Part shown: positions 8,352 to 17,344 of the stretch, piece by piece
How the letters are laid out: each line of letters begins with the position of its first letter
How positions within the stretch are numbered: position 1 is the stretch's first letter
Assembly (NCBI GenBank): GCA_937889545.1
Contig: CALAOT010000127.1
Span: 1 to 49,904, forward strand
Direction of reading: 5' to 3'
Source: an uncultured Opitutaceae bacterium
Lineage (GTDB): Bacteria > Verrucomicrobiota > Verrucomicrobiia > Opitutales > Opitutaceae
Length of the DNA stretch: 49,904 bases
The notes under the pieces: model-generated
Database searches by the model: none
The model's input: the letters and a program-made list of their open reading frames with translations, nothing else
Told to the model about the DNA's origin: nothing
Position numbers and translations under genes: made by a program

Positions 8352-9464
8352 TCAGACGGGCCGGTGCTGCCCGGCCCGCTCCGGGAACAGCCTCCGAAGG
8401 CCGGCCTCGGACGCATCCGCGACCCCGCGCTCGGTGATGAGGCCGGTCACGAGCCGCGCGGGCGTCACGTCGAAGGCGGGGTTGGCGGCGGCGCTGCCCT
8501 CCGGCGTCAGCGCGACCGTCGCCACGCCGCCGTCGGGAAGCCTCCCCGCGATGTGGGTCACCTCCCGCGCGGGCCGGTTCTCGATCGGGATCTCGCGCAC
8601 GCCGTCGCGCACGCGCCAGTCGATCGACGGCGACGGCACGGCGGCGTAGAACGGCACGCCGTTGTCGCGCGCCGCAAGCGCCTTCAGGTAGGTGCCGATC
8701 TTGTTGCATACGTCGGCCGCCGCGGTCGTGCGGTCGGTGCCGACGATCACCATGTCCACCTCCCCGTGCTGCATGAGGTGCCCCCCCGCGTTGTCGGAGA
8801 TGACGGTGTGCGCAACGCCGTGGTTCAGGAGCTCCCAGGCCGTCAGGCTCGCGCCCTGGTTTCGGGGGCGGGTCTCGTCGACCCAGACATGGATCTTCAC
8901 GCCGGCGTCATGCGCGCCATAGATGGGAGCGGTCGCGGTGCCCACGTCGACCGTGGCGAGCCAGCCCGCGTTGCAGTGCGTGAGGACGTTGACGGCCGCA
9001 CCCGGAGGCTTGCGCGCGGCGGCCGCCCTGATGAGCGGCAGGCCCGCGTCGCCGATCCCGCGGTTTATGGCGACATCCTCGTCGCAGATCTCCGCCGCCC
9101 GCAGGAACGCCGCGGCGGCGCGCTCCTCGGTCCGCAGCGGCTTGAGCCAGGCCGTCATCCGCTCGATCGCCCAGCGGAGGTTGACGGCCGTGGGCCGGGT
9201 CGCGAGAAGCGCGGCCCCGGCCGCCCGCAGGGCGGCGTCGGAGGGATCGGCCCTCAGCGCGAGGCAGAGGCCGTAGGCGGCTGCGGCCCCGATGAGCGGC
9301 GCGCCCCTGACCCGCATCGTCCGGATGGCGTGCGCCACCTCGTCAAGGGATCCCAGCCGCGCGACGGCAAACTCGTGGGGCAGCCGCGTCTGGTCGATGA
9401 TCTCGAGCGAGGCGCCGTCGGCGCCCGGCCAGAGGGTCCGGTAGTGCCGGCCGTGGACCTTCAA
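8352..9464 (-). CDS. mtnA: S-methyl-5-thioribose-1-phosphate isomerase family (MtnA-like aldose-1-phosphate isomerase)
   Basis: 370 aa. It isomerises 5-methylthioribose-1-phosphate (or a 5-deoxyribose-1-phosphate analogue) to the ketose. Family residues are present: RGAPLIG at 53-59, the catalytic Cys164 in LTHCNAGWLAT, the catalytic Asp244 in VGTDRTTAAADVCNKIGTY, and DETRPRNQGASLTAWEL. Start choice: a TTG that overlaps the upstream aldolase stop by 4 nt (TTGA), with GAAAGGG just upstream; no ATG begins the conserved domain. The direct coupling to a class II aldolase/SDR fusion suggests a salvage route splitting the ketose-1-phosphate into DHAP and an aldehyde, rather than the standard methionine cycle. 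No kinase or phosphorylase partner is in view. Confidence 0.9.
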   Translation of the reverse strand: MKVHGRHYRTLWPGADGASLEIIDQTRLPHEFAVARLGSLDEVAHAIRTMRVRGAPLIGAAAAYGLCLALRADPSDAALRAAGAALLATRPTAVNLRWAIERMTAWLKPLRTEERAAAAFLRAAEICDEDVAINRGIGDAGLPLIRAAAARKPPGAAVNVLTHCNAGWLATVDVGTATAPIYGAHDAGVKIHVWVDETRPRNQGASLTAWELLNHGVAHTVISDNAGGHLMQHGEVDMVIVGTDRTTAAADVCNKIGTYLKALAARDNGVPFYAAVPSPSIDWRVRDGVREIPIENRPAREVTHIAGRLPDGGVATVALTPEGSAAANPAFDVTPARLVTGLITERGVADASEAGLRRLFPERAGQHRPV

Positions 9465-11434
9465 ATCACCCTTTCGTTCCCGCCGTCGACGGGGATCTGG
9501 GCCCCGGTCGTCTTGGCGAAGAGCGGGCCGCAGAGCTCCGCGGCGAGCTCCGCCACGTCCCGGCTCGCGATCTCCACCCGGAGCACGTTGTTCGTCTTGT
9601 AGGCCTCGACGCTCATGCCGTAGTGGCGCGCGCGCGATTCCAGCACCTCCGGGGTCCAGAGGGCCGTGTCGAAGACCATGTTGGGATGGAGCGAATTGAC
9701 CCTGATGCGGTCGGCGCCCCACTCGAGGGCGGCGACACGGGCAAGCTGGTTCACGGCCGCCTTCGACGCCGAGTAGGCCGCCGCCCCCGGGCCGGGAGCC
9801 GGGACGTTCTTGGAGCCGATGACCGCCACCCGCCCCCCCCTGGGCGCCGCCCTGAGGAGGGGGTGGGACTCGCGGAGCATGACAAAGCTGGCGTCCAGGT
9901 TGACCGACATCACCTTGCGCCAGGTCTCCGTGCCGAGCTCGCCGATCCCCTTGCCCGGGACGAAGATGCCCGCGTTGAGGACCAGCATGTCCAGGCCGCC
10001 GAACGCCCGAACCGCCTCCTCGAGCGCCGCGGCCACCGCGGCCTCGTCCGTCAGGTCGCACACGATCCCCCGGAAATCCGGCCGGTCATGCAGCCGGGCG
10101 ATGCCGGGGCTCACGTCGAGGCCGGCCACGGCCGCGCCCCGCCGCAGGAACGAATCGACGCAGGCCCGGCCGATCCCGGAGGCGGCCCCGGTCACGAGCG
10201 CCACCTCGCCCGCGAACACGGGGGCCTGGCCGGCGCGGCGCAGCTTCGCCTGCTCCAGGTCCCAGTACTCCACCTCGAAGATGTCGCCGGCGGGCAGCGC
10301 CCTCCACCCCCCGAGAGCCGTGGCGCGCAGGATGATGTCGATCGTGTGCCTGTAGATCTCGCCGGCGATCGCCGCGTCCCGGGCCGAGCCCCCGGCGGTG
10401 ACCAGGCCCCATTCCGGATCGAGGACGACGCGCGGCGCGGGATCGAGCATCGCGGGCCGCGGGCCGGCCCCGGGCGCGCAGGCGCTGAAATAGCGCTCAT
10501 AATCCCGGCGGAACGCCGCCAGGTCGCGCCCGACGAGCGGTACCCGCTTCGTGCGGATGACGTGGTCGGGCGTGGCCGGGCCCTGCTGCGATAGCGCGGG
10601 GACGTCGGCCCTGCGCGCAAAGCCGAGGCACTGGGCGTCCGCATGCAGGGTGAGGATCGCGGGGGCCCCCATGGCCCCGGATAGCTCGCGCCGGAACGCG
10701 GCGAGCTCGGCCCGGAGCGGTCGGGACGGCGCGGCGGCGGCGGGCCACTCGACTTTCCAGGCCCCGCGCCCCGAGAGGTACTCCTCGGCCAAGGTGACGC
10801 ATTCGATCATCCGGGCGTAGGAGGACTCGGCCGTCTCGCCGAAGGTGATGAGGCCGTGGCTCATGAGCGCGACGCCGATCGCGCGCGGGGTCACCTTCTG
10901 CGGAAGGAGCGTCGCGCAGAGCCGGGCCAGCTTGAACCCGGGCATCACGTAGGGAACGATGACGACGCGGTCGCCGTAGATCTCGCGGAGCCGGTCCTCG
11001 CCTCCCGGCGTGTTCATCACCGTCACGATCGCATCGGCGTGGGTGTGGTCCACGAACCTCGCAGGGATGATCGCATGGAGGATCGCCTCCACGGACGGCG
11101 TCGGGGCGGACGCGTTCGTCATGGAGCCCCTGAGCTCGGCGACCATCCGCACGTCGGAAAGCGAGTCCAGCCCGGCGAGCCGGAGCAGGTGCGCCATCCG
11201 GCACGGCGAGAATCCCCGCGGCTCGATCGCAGCCAGGTCCCAGCCGGTTCCCTTCACGTGGAGGATCTGCTCCTCGTCGCCGAAGAGGTTCCGTTCCCCG
11301 ACCTTGACCGAGGTGTTGCCGCCACCGTGGAGGACGAGCGACGGGTCCCTGCCGATCAGGCGGGACGTGTAGACCCTCTGGCCGATGTCGCCGGCAAACC
11401 CCGCGGCTTCCGCGCTGTTCCAGAGGTTCTTCAT
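9461..11434 (-). CDS. Bifunctional class II aldolase / short-chain dehydrogenase (rhamnulose-1-phosphate aldolase-dehydrogenase type)
   Basis: 657 aa fusion of the YuxG/RhaEW type. Residues about 1-400 form a class II aldolase: HGGGNTSVK, the zinc histidines in DHTHADAIVT and MSHGLITFGETAESSY. Residues about 410-657 form a Rossmann SDR: VTGAASGIGRA (cofactor), LVLNAGIF, a Ser in VIGSKN, and the YSASK catalytic pair, ending with DGGNERVI. Known relatives split L-rhamnulose-1-phosphate into DHAP and L-lactaldehyde and oxidise the aldehyde. Start at MKNLWNSAEAAGF; the 19-residue upstream extension shows no domain. The MtnA-like gene overlaps its stop, which points to a 5-deoxypentose or methylthioribose substrate instead of, or besides, rhamnulose. 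Confidence 0.9.
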   Translation of the reverse strand: MKNLWNSAEAAGFAGDIGQRVYTSRLIGRDPSLVLHGGGNTSVKVGERNLFGDEEQILHVKGTGWDLAAIEPRGFSPCRMAHLLRLAGLDSLSDVRMVAELRGSMTNASAPTPSVEAILHAIIPARFVDHTHADAIVTVMNTPGGEDRLREIYGDRVVIVPYVMPGFKLARLCATLLPQKVTPRAIGVALMSHGLITFGETAESSYARMIECVTLAEEYLSGRGAWKVEWPAAAAPSRPLRAELAAFRRELSGAMGAPAILTLHADAQCLGFARRADVPALSQQGPATPDHVIRTKRVPLVGRDLAAFRRDYERYFSACAPGAGPRPAMLDPAPRVVLDPEWGLVTAGGSARDAAIAGEIYRHTIDIILRATALGGWRALPAGDIFEVEYWDLEQAKLRRAGQAPVFAGEVALVTGAASGIGRACVDSFLRRGAAVAGLDVSPGIARLHDRPDFRGIVCDLTDEAAVAAALEEAVRAFGGLDMLVLNAGIFVPGKGIGELGTETWRKVMSVNLDASFVMLRESHPLLRAAPRGGRVAVIGSKNVPAPGPGAAAYSASKAAVNQLARVAALEWGADRIRVNSLHPNMVFDTALWTPEVLESRARHYGMSVEAYKTNNVLRVEIASRDVAELAAELCGPLFAKTTGAQIPVDGGNERVI

Positions 11435-11573
11435 CGGGGCGAGGACCGCTCCACGTCCATCCGCGGGGTCATCCGCTAGAGGTGGCCGCACGCCGCCGCC
11501 TAGTCAAGCGCACCGGCCTTGCGCATTGGGCCGGTCCGCCCTACCCTCCGATCCTGCCCGAACCCATTCGAAC

Positions 11574-12563
11574 ATGAGCATGCAGTACCGACAGCTCGGA
11601 AAGTCAGGCATCAAGGTGGGCGCATTGTCCTTCGGGGCATGGGTCACCTTCGGCAAGCAGATCGGAGACCCCGTCGCGAGGAGGCTCCTCCACGCGGCCT
11701 ATGACGCGGGGATCAACTTCTTCGACAACGCCGAGTCCTACGCAGACGGCCAGGCGGAGATCGTGATGGGGGCGATCCTCAAGAAGGCCGGTTGGCGGCG
11801 CAGCAGCTACCTGCTCTCGAGCAAGGTGTACTTCGGCGCAATCGGAGACCGGCCCAACGAGGAGGGGCTCTCCAGGAAGCACATCGTCGAGGCGTGCCAC
11901 GACGCCCTCCGCCGGCTCCAGGTCGACTATCTCGACTTCTATTACTGCCACCGGCCCGACGCCAGCGTCCCGATCGAGGAGTCCTGCCGGGCCATGCACG
12001 ACCTGATCGTGCAGGGAAAGGTCCTCTACTGGGGCACCAGCGAGTGGAGCGCGTCCCAGATCGAGGCGGCCCATGCGGTCTGCGGCCGCCTCGGCCTGCA
12101 CCACCCGCAGATGGAGCAGCCCCAGTACAACCTGTTCCACCGCTCGCGCGTGGAGAACGAGTATGTCCACCTGTACCGGAGCCCCGGCCTCGGGACGACG
12201 ACCTGGTCCCCGCTCGCCTCGGGCCTCCTCACGGGAAAGTACAGCAAGGGCGTCCCCAAGGGCGCCCGCCTCGACGTCCCCGGGCTGGAGTGGCTCCGGG
12301 AGGAGGTGCTCAGGAAGCCAGGGGTCGAGAAGAGGATCGCCGCAATCCCGCGGCTGGCCGCCGTCGCCAAGGGCCTCGGGACCAGCCTGCCCTGCCTGGC
12401 CATCGCCTGGTGTCTCAAGAATCCGAACGTCAGCACCGTCATCCTAGGCGCGTCCAGGCTGGAACAGCTGAGGGAGAACCTGGGCTCCCTCGACCTGCTC
12501 GACAAGCTGACCCCGCTGGTAATGCGCGAGCTGGACGATATCTCAGGGCCGATCGCCGACTAG
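11574..12563 (+). CDS. Aldo/keto reductase (Kv-beta / AKR6-like)
   Basis: 329 aa TIM-barrel NADPH-dependent oxidoreductase. It starts MSMQYRQLGKSGIKVGALSFG. The catalytic tetrad is complete: Asp51 (FFDNAESYADG), Tyr56, Lys84 (LLSSKVYFG) and His126 (FYYCHRPD). VKxG-type and WSPLASGLLTGKY motifs match the voltage-gated channel beta subunit-like subgroup. It is divergent from the aldolase fusion, with a 139 bp gap that contains a 7 bp GC hairpin (ACCGGCC / GGCCGGT, 11512-11535). An aldehyde reductase next to an aldolase is a natural pairing, but that link is inference. The last 21 bp overlap the convergent esterase gene. Confidence 0.93.
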   Translation: MSMQYRQLGKSGIKVGALSFGAWVTFGKQIGDPVARRLLHAAYDAGINFFDNAESYADGQAEIVMGAILKKAGWRRSSYLLSSKVYFGAIGDRPNEEGLSRKHIVEACHDALRRLQVDYLDFYYCHRPDASVPIEESCRAMHDLIVQGKVLYWGTSEWSASQIEAAHAVCGRLGLHHPQMEQPQYNLFHRSRVENEYVHLYRSPGLGTTTWSPLASGLLTGKYSKGVPKGARLDVPGLEWLREEVLRKPGVEKRIAAIPRLAAVAKGLGTSLPCLAIAWCLKNPNVSTVILGASRLEQLRENLGSLDLLDKLTPLVMRELDDISGPIAD

Positions 12564-13394
12564 CGCCGCGGTCTTTCTTCCGGAAGGACGGCCGGTCCCG
12601 AGGAGCCATTTGAGCATCGGGCCGACGCGCGCGGCCCACGCATCCTCGTGGTGCCCCTGGTCCTCGGCCTCGAGATAGCGCAGGTCGCCGCCCTCGCTCC
12701 AGCCCCGCGCGATGAGAGCGTCGCGCAGGAGGCGCGTATTCTCCCAACCGGGCTCGGCGGTGCCGGTGTCGAGCCAGATCCGCACCGGGGGCTTCCTTCG
12801 AAGCGCCCCCGCGAACCGCACCGGCGCAAGTCCGTCCCACCAGGCCGACGGCGACAGGAGCCCCGCGCCGCCAAAGACGCGCGAGTGCCAGAGGGCCGCG
12901 TAGAGGGAGGCGATGGCGCCCATGGACGAGCCCGCGACGAACGCGTGCCCGGGCCCGGCCAGCGTCGGGTAGCGCGCGTCGATGAACGGCTTCACCTCGC
13001 CGGCGACGAACCTTGCGTATGCGCGGGCGAGCCCCCGGCTCCTGCACTCCTCTCCATCCCACCCTGCGAACGTGCCGCGCGTCGGAGCGTATTCGTCCAT
13101 GCGGTTGAATCCCGCGTTGTAGATGCCGACCATGATCGGGGGATCAATCTCGCCGGCGGCGATCAGCCGGGACGCGGCGCGGCCGGCGTTCCACGCGCTG
13201 CCGTTGAATGCGGTCCGCGGGTCGAAGATGTTCTGCCCGTCCTGGAAATAGACAACCGGGTGTCGGCGCCGCCGGCCGTCGCATCCCGGCGGCAGCCACA
13301 CGGCGATGTCGCGCCGGTTTCCCAGGATGCGCGAGGGGAAGCGCCGGTGCAGGCGAAGGGTGCCGTCGGGCGGCGCGTGGTGGGAGTGAGGCAT
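12543..13394 (-). CDS. Alpha/beta hydrolase, putative esterase (esterase D / enterochelin-esterase-like)
   Basis: 283 aa, PF00756-type esterase. Nucleophile Ser157 sits in AGSSMGAIASL and the likely catalytic His is in DQGHHEDAW (His248/249). VYFQDGQNIFDPRTAF and MVGIYNAGFNRMDEYAPT are the typical early strands of this group. No signal peptide is evident, so it is probably cytoplasmic. It is read towards the aldo/keto reductase and overlaps its 3' end by 21 bp. The substrate is unknown. It may belong with the neighbouring esterase and ligase genes rather than with the sugar genes. Confidence 0.88.
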   Translation of the reverse strand: MPHSHHAPPDGTLRLHRRFPSRILGNRRDIAVWLPPGCDGRRRRHPVVYFQDGQNIFDPRTAFNGSAWNAGRAASRLIAAGEIDPPIMVGIYNAGFNRMDEYAPTRGTFAGWDGEECRSRGLARAYARFVAGEVKPFIDARYPTLAGPGHAFVAGSSMGAIASLYAALWHSRVFGGAGLLSPSAWWDGLAPVRFAGALRRKPPVRIWLDTGTAEPGWENTRLLRDALIARGWSEGGDLRYLEAEDQGHHEDAWAARVGPMLKWLLGTGRPSGRKTAALVGDRP

Positions 13395-13544
13395 CGTCGG
13401 GAGAGCCCGCTAGCAAGCCGGGCGTTCCCGCCCGTGCCAAGCGGTTTCCCGCACCCCGCCCCGCGCCGGGCAGCGCCGGGGCCTGCAGCGGCATTGCGTG
13501 GCACGGCGATGCTTGTTCTCATCCCGCCCGCCGCCCGCCCCCCC

Positions 13545-14267
13545 ATGAAGGAAGAATACGTCCGCTGGTACACGCCTTACTTGAGCCGCGAGTTCGAGAT
13601 GCTGGTGTTCGGACACGCGGGCTATCCCGTGATCGCGTTTCCCACGTCCTTCGGCCGCTACTACCAGAACAAGGACTTCCACCTGATCGACTCGGTCGCG
13701 CACCTGGTCGACGCGGGCCGAGTCAGGATCTACTGCCCGGACGGCGTCGACTCGGAGAGCTGGTACAACCGGTCGATCCACCCGGCCGACCGCGTGAAGA
13801 CCCATATGGGCTACGAGAACGTGATCCTCCACGACATCGTGCCGGCGGCGCTGCGCGCCAGCGGCCGCGCCCGGGTGTGCGTCGCCGGCGCGAGCTTCGG
13901 GGGCTACCACGCGGTGAACTTCGCGCTCCGGCACCCGGACAGGACCGGCTACTGCATCAGCATGAGCGGCTCCTTCGACATCAAGCCGTTCCTCGACGGC
14001 TACTACGACGACAACTGCTACTTCAACAACCCCGTCGACTTCCTCCCCGGCCTGAGCGACGAGACGCTGCTCGGCCAGATCCGATCCATGGGAATCGTGC
14101 TCGGCACGGGCGAATGGGACAGCTGCCGCCAGCGCAACATCGAGATGTCCGCGCTCCTGAACAGCAAGGGGATAGCGAACTTCCTCGACGACCGCAAGTG
14201 GTGCGGCCACGACTGGAACTTCTGGCGCGACATGCTCCCGCAGTACCTCGGGATGATCAAGGACTGA
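13545..14267 (+). CDS. Esterase-family alpha/beta hydrolase of the ligase cluster
   Basis: 240 aa from the ATG that gives MKEEYVRWYTPYLSREFEM, the conserved opening of this esterase group; an ATG 36 nt further upstream adds only a proline-rich stretch. The fold is PF00756-like: nucleophile Ser117 in VAGASFGGYHA, the DGVDSESWYN segment, and a C-terminal His in WCGHDWNFW. There is no signal peptide. It opens a + strand run of ligase genes and is followed by the ATP-grasp gene 82 nt later. In this context it could hydrolyse or transfer an ester or amide intermediate, but no substrate can be assigned. Confidence 0.87.
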   Translation: MKEEYVRWYTPYLSREFEMLVFGHAGYPVIAFPTSFGRYYQNKDFHLIDSVAHLVDAGRVRIYCPDGVDSESWYNRSIHPADRVKTHMGYENVILHDIVPAALRASGRARVCVAGASFGGYHAVNFALRHPDRTGYCISMSGSFDIKPFLDGYYDDNCYFNNPVDFLPGLSDETLLGQIRSMGIVLGTGEWDSCRQRNIEMSALLNSKGIANFLDDRKWCGHDWNFWRDMLPQYLGMIKD

Positions 14268-14349
14268 GACTTCGGCCCCCCCGGCCGACCGCTACGGCTT
14301 GCCCGGCGCCGCGAACGGCCCCTAGCCTCCAATCGACCCCCACCTCCCC

Positions 14350-15306
14350 ATGAAGAAAATCGGCATCCTCCACGGCACGGAACGCACGTTCCCGCTGGCC
14401 CTCGTCGACCGAGTGAACGCGATGAAGGAGCCCGGGGTCGTCGCCGAGCGCGTCCACATCGACAAGGTGATCCAGGGTGACCCGTCCGAGTACGCGGTCA
14501 TCATCGACCGCATCTCGCAGGACGTGCCGTTCTACCGGGCGTACCTCAAGAACGCCGCCCTCAACGGGACCGCCGTCATCAACAACCCGTTCTGGTGGAG
14601 CGCCGACGAGAAGTTCTTCAACAACTGCCTGGCGACAAAGCTCGGCGTCGCAGTGCCGAAGACCGTCCTCCTGCCCTCAAAGGAGCATCCGTCGGACTGC
14701 TCGGCGGAGTCCTTCTCAAACCTCGCGTACCCCCTCGATTGGGAGGGCATCTTCGGCTACATCGGCTGGCCCGCGTACTTCAAGCCGCACGCCGGAGGCG
14801 GCTGGAAGAACGTCTACAAGGTCCGCAACCGGGAGGAATTCTTCAGGGCCTACGCCGAGACGGGCCAGCTCGTGATGCTCCTCCAGGAGGAGGTGCGGTT
14901 CGACGACTACTACCGCTGCTACTGCATCGGCCAGGAGGACGTGCTCGTCATGCCCTACGAGCCGCGCAACCCCCACCACCTGCGCTACGCTGTCGCCCGC
15001 CCGCCCGCGCCTGAGGCGCTCCTCGAGCGCATCAGGCGCGACGTCCTCACGCTCAACCGCAGCCTCGGCTACGACTTCAACACGGTGGAATTCGCGGTGC
15101 GCGGAGGCGTGCCCATTGCGATCGACTTCTGCAACCCGGCCCCCGACGCCGAACGCGCCTCCGTGGGGGACAGGAACTTCGAGTGGGTGGTCGACGCGGC
15201 GGCGCGGCTGGCGATCCGCAAGGCGAGGGAGCATGCGCCGGGAGCCAGCGCGCTCAGCTGGGGCGGGTTCGTGATGGCATCCGCAGCCGGCAAGGCCATC
15301 GCGTGA
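14350..15306 (+). CDS. ATP-grasp domain protein (amide/peptide ligase candidate)
   Basis: 318 aa. The glycine-rich ATP loop is in YFKPHAGGGWKNVYKV (residues 143-158), and metal-binding acidic/Asn positions are in VEFAVRGGVPIAIDFCNPAP (Glu247, Asp259, Asn262). The N-terminal domain (KKIGILHGTERTFPLALVDR, DRISQDVPFYRAYLKNAAL) resembles the substrate domain of RimK/D-Ala-D-Ala ligase-like enzymes. ATP-grasp enzymes form a C-N bond through an acyl phosphate. A methyltransferase follows after 49 nt and a carboxylate-amine ligase is further along the same strand, so it likely works on a shared small molecule or peptide. Confidence 0.83.
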   Translation: MKKIGILHGTERTFPLALVDRVNAMKEPGVVAERVHIDKVIQGDPSEYAVIIDRISQDVPFYRAYLKNAALNGTAVINNPFWWSADEKFFNNCLATKLGVAVPKTVLLPSKEHPSDCSAESFSNLAYPLDWEGIFGYIGWPAYFKPHAGGGWKNVYKVRNREEFFRAYAETGQLVMLLQEEVRFDDYYRCYCIGQEDVLVMPYEPRNPHHLRYAVARPPAPEALLERIRRDVLTLNRSLGYDFNTVEFAVRGGVPIAIDFCNPAPDAERASVGDRNFEWVVDAAARLAIRKAREHAPGASALSWGGFVMASAAGKAIA

Positions 15307-15355
15307 ACCAGCCGCCGCTGGGATCCGCGGCGGGCCATCCTGCCGGCCGGAGAAG

Positions 15356-16201
15356 ATGAAGTTCGACCTATCGGCGTGGCCTGAGGTCGGCCTGCGGCAG
15401 GTCCGCTCGGCGTTCCGGGCGGTTCCGCTCAAGGCGTATCCGGAGCTCGCGGGCTACAGCCGCGCCGAGATCCACGAGGGGCTCGCCGGGCAGGGAGGCC
15501 TCTTCCTTGCCTCCGACATGGCGAGGCTGCTCACGCTCAAGGCAGGCGTGCGGGTGCTCGACCTCGGGTGCGGCGAGGGGACGACCTCCATATTCCTCGC
15601 AAGGCATTTCGGTGCCAGGGTCTTCGCCGTGGACGAGGATCTTCCGGATTCGCTGCCGTTGCGGGCGTCCAGGGCGGGCGTCGGCGGCCTGGTCACTCCG
15701 GTCCGAGCGGATGCCCGGAAGCTGCCGTTCCCGCCGGGCTCATTCGACGCCGTGTTCTCGATGAACGCCTTCTTCTACTTCGGGACGGACGACCTGTATC
15801 CCCCGTACCTGCTGCGCTTCCTCAAGGACCGCGGGGAGCTGGTCATCGGAAGCCCGTGCTACCGTGAGGAGATCGGGGCGGATGCTCCCGAGGAGTTCCT
15901 CCTGGAATTCCCAGCCTGCCTGGCCGTCCACTCGCCCGATTGGTGGCGCCGGCACTTCGCGAAGACGGGGGAGGTTGAGGTCCTGCATGCGGAGCTGCAT
16001 CCGCGGGGCGCGGAGTTCTGGGAGGACCGGGTGAGATTCCTGCTGGAAGACCGGCCCCCCGAGGGAATGAAGCCAGGGATGCGCAACATGGTCCGCGCGA
16101 TCATCCGGATGCTGAACCGCGATGAGGACGGGTTTGTCTCCCATTTCATGCTTCACGCGAGGAAGGGGAAGCCCATCAAGCTGCAGCCAAATCACGGCTA
16201 G
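15356..16201 (+). CDS. Class I SAM-dependent methyltransferase
   Basis: 281 aa. Motif I is VRVLDLGCGEGTTSIFLA (about 64-81), followed by the acidic ribose-binding position in VFAVDEDL, a motif II-like stretch ADARKLPFPPGSFDAVFSMN and LRFLKDRGELVIGSPC. A Shine-Dalgarno GGAG lies 6 nt before the ATG. The C-terminal region (DRPPEGMKPGMRNMVRAIIR) is not diagnostic. Its place between an ATP-grasp enzyme and, after an apparent insertion, a YbdK-type ligase suggests it methylates an intermediate or product of that pathway. The acceptor is unknown. Confidence 0.87.
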   Translation: MKFDLSAWPEVGLRQVRSAFRAVPLKAYPELAGYSRAEIHEGLAGQGGLFLASDMARLLTLKAGVRVLDLGCGEGTTSIFLARHFGARVFAVDEDLPDSLPLRASRAGVGGLVTPVRADARKLPFPPGSFDAVFSMNAFFYFGTDDLYPPYLLRFLKDRGELVIGSPCYREEIGADAPEEFLLEFPACLAVHSPDWWRRHFAKTGEVEVLHAELHPRGAEFWEDRVRFLLEDRPPEGMKPGMRNMVRAIIRMLNRDEDGFVSHFMLHARKGKPIKLQPNHG

Positions 16202-16235
16202 CACCCGTCGTGGATGTTCGGTAGCTCTTGGCAGC

Positions 16236-16811
16236 ATGACAAGCAGTCCAATATTGCTGCGTCAGTGGCGAGACGATGACGTGGAGCCGTATGCCGAGAT
16301 GAATGCGGATCCGGAGGTCATGAGGTTCTTTCCCAAGCCTCTCACCAAAAAGGAGTCCAAGGAATCTTTGGACCGGCTTCGCTCGCGCATCGATCAACGT
16401 GGGTGGGGACTCTGGGTGGTCGAAGTTAACAGCGCATTTGCCGGGTATACCGGTCTCGCGGAGCCGACGTTCTCAGCGCACTTTACGCCATGCGTCGAGA
16501 TAGGTTGGAGGTTGCGGCGAGAGTATTGGGGGCGTGGTATCGCATATGCAGCGGCATTGACCGCACAAACGTTTGCATTCGAGAGGCTGATGTTACCCGA
16601 ACTTGTGTCCTTTACTTCCGCGATAAACACTCGTTCTCGGCGATTGATGGAGCGACTTGGATTTAGCAGAAAGAAGGAGGAGGATTTTCTTCATCCGCTA
16701 TTGGCGCCGGATAGTCCCCTTCGCCCTCACGTTCTATATCGGAAGCTAAACCCATCTTCGAACCCAATACCTAAGGCCGTCCCGTCGCCTTCAAGGCAGA
16801 TATCGTGCTAA
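16236..16811 (+). CDS. GNAT family N-acetyltransferase (RimJ/RimL-like)
   Basis: 191 aa. The fold is recognisable from ILLRQWRDDDVEPYAEMNAD at the start, WVVEVNSAFAGYTGLAEP, the acetyl-CoA-binding loop in LRREYWGRGIAYAAALTAQTF (about 93-113), and NTRSRRLMERLGF near the C-terminus. Base composition is clearly lower in GC than the flanking genes, and with the next gene it breaks an otherwise collinear ligase cluster, so recent acquisition is likely. It acetylates an amine, perhaps an antibiotic, a protein N-terminus or a metabolite; no substrate can be named. Confidence 0.87.
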   Translation: MTSSPILLRQWRDDDVEPYAEMNADPEVMRFFPKPLTKKESKESLDRLRSRIDQRGWGLWVVEVNSAFAGYTGLAEPTFSAHFTPCVEIGWRLRREYWGRGIAYAAALTAQTFAFERLMLPELVSFTSAINTRSRRLMERLGFSRKKEEDFLHPLLAPDSPLRPHVLYRKLNPSSNPIPKAVPSPSRQISC

Positions 16812-16852
16812 CATTTGTTACGGATAACATCTCAACGTCCAGGAGCACGTTT

Positions 16853-17344
16853 ATGAAACATGCCTTGTGCTTGCTATCTGTGGCCCTTGTGATCCCCGCC
16901 TGCGTTTACGGCCGTCTCGGCGAAACTGAGAAGGAATTGGCAGGCCGACTTGGAGCGCCCGCCTCTAAGTCCGCCGAGATAACCCTTGCTCAAGGAAAGA
17001 TCATCGAATTCGGCTCCAAACTCACATTCCGTCAGGGGGATTGGACTATTGAATGTGCTGTGATCGAGGGCCGGTGCGCGAGGGTCGTGTACGCGAAGAT
17101 GGGAGACTGGACCGAGGATCAGTTCATCACCGTGCTCACTAGCAATTCGCAGGGCGCAAAATGGACGGATGTGTCAAAAGAAATGACCAAGAAGCTGGCC
17201 CGCGAATGGCGCCGTGAAGATGGAGCAGTGGCCATTTGGCATATGGGCGTTGGTATGACGGTCACAAGTCCCGCATACGATCGGGCCAAGCAGAAAGCCG
17301 AAGCCAAAGCCAAATCCGATGCGTCTCAAATTCCCAAGATCTAG
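16853..17344 (+). CDS. Small secreted protein of unknown function
   Basis: 163 aa from the ATG that opens a signal peptide (MKHALCLLSVALVIPACVYG). A longer frame starts in the tail of the GNAT gene and lacks sense there. The mature part is charged (GETEKELAGRLGAPAS.., WTDVSKEMTKKLAREWRRED) with a Lys/Ala-rich tail (YDRAKQKAEAKAKSDAS). No family recognised. Like the GNAT gene before it, the composition is AT-richer than the neighbours. The 118 bp to the next gene holds no clear terminator. Confidence 0.7.
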   Translation: MKHALCLLSVALVIPACVYGRLGETEKELAGRLGAPASKSAEITLAQGKIIEFGSKLTFRQGDWTIECAVIEGRCARVVYAKMGDWTEDQFITVLTSNSQGAKWTDVSKEMTKKLAREWRREDGAVAIWHMGVGMTVTSPAYDRAKQKAEAKAKSDASQIPKI

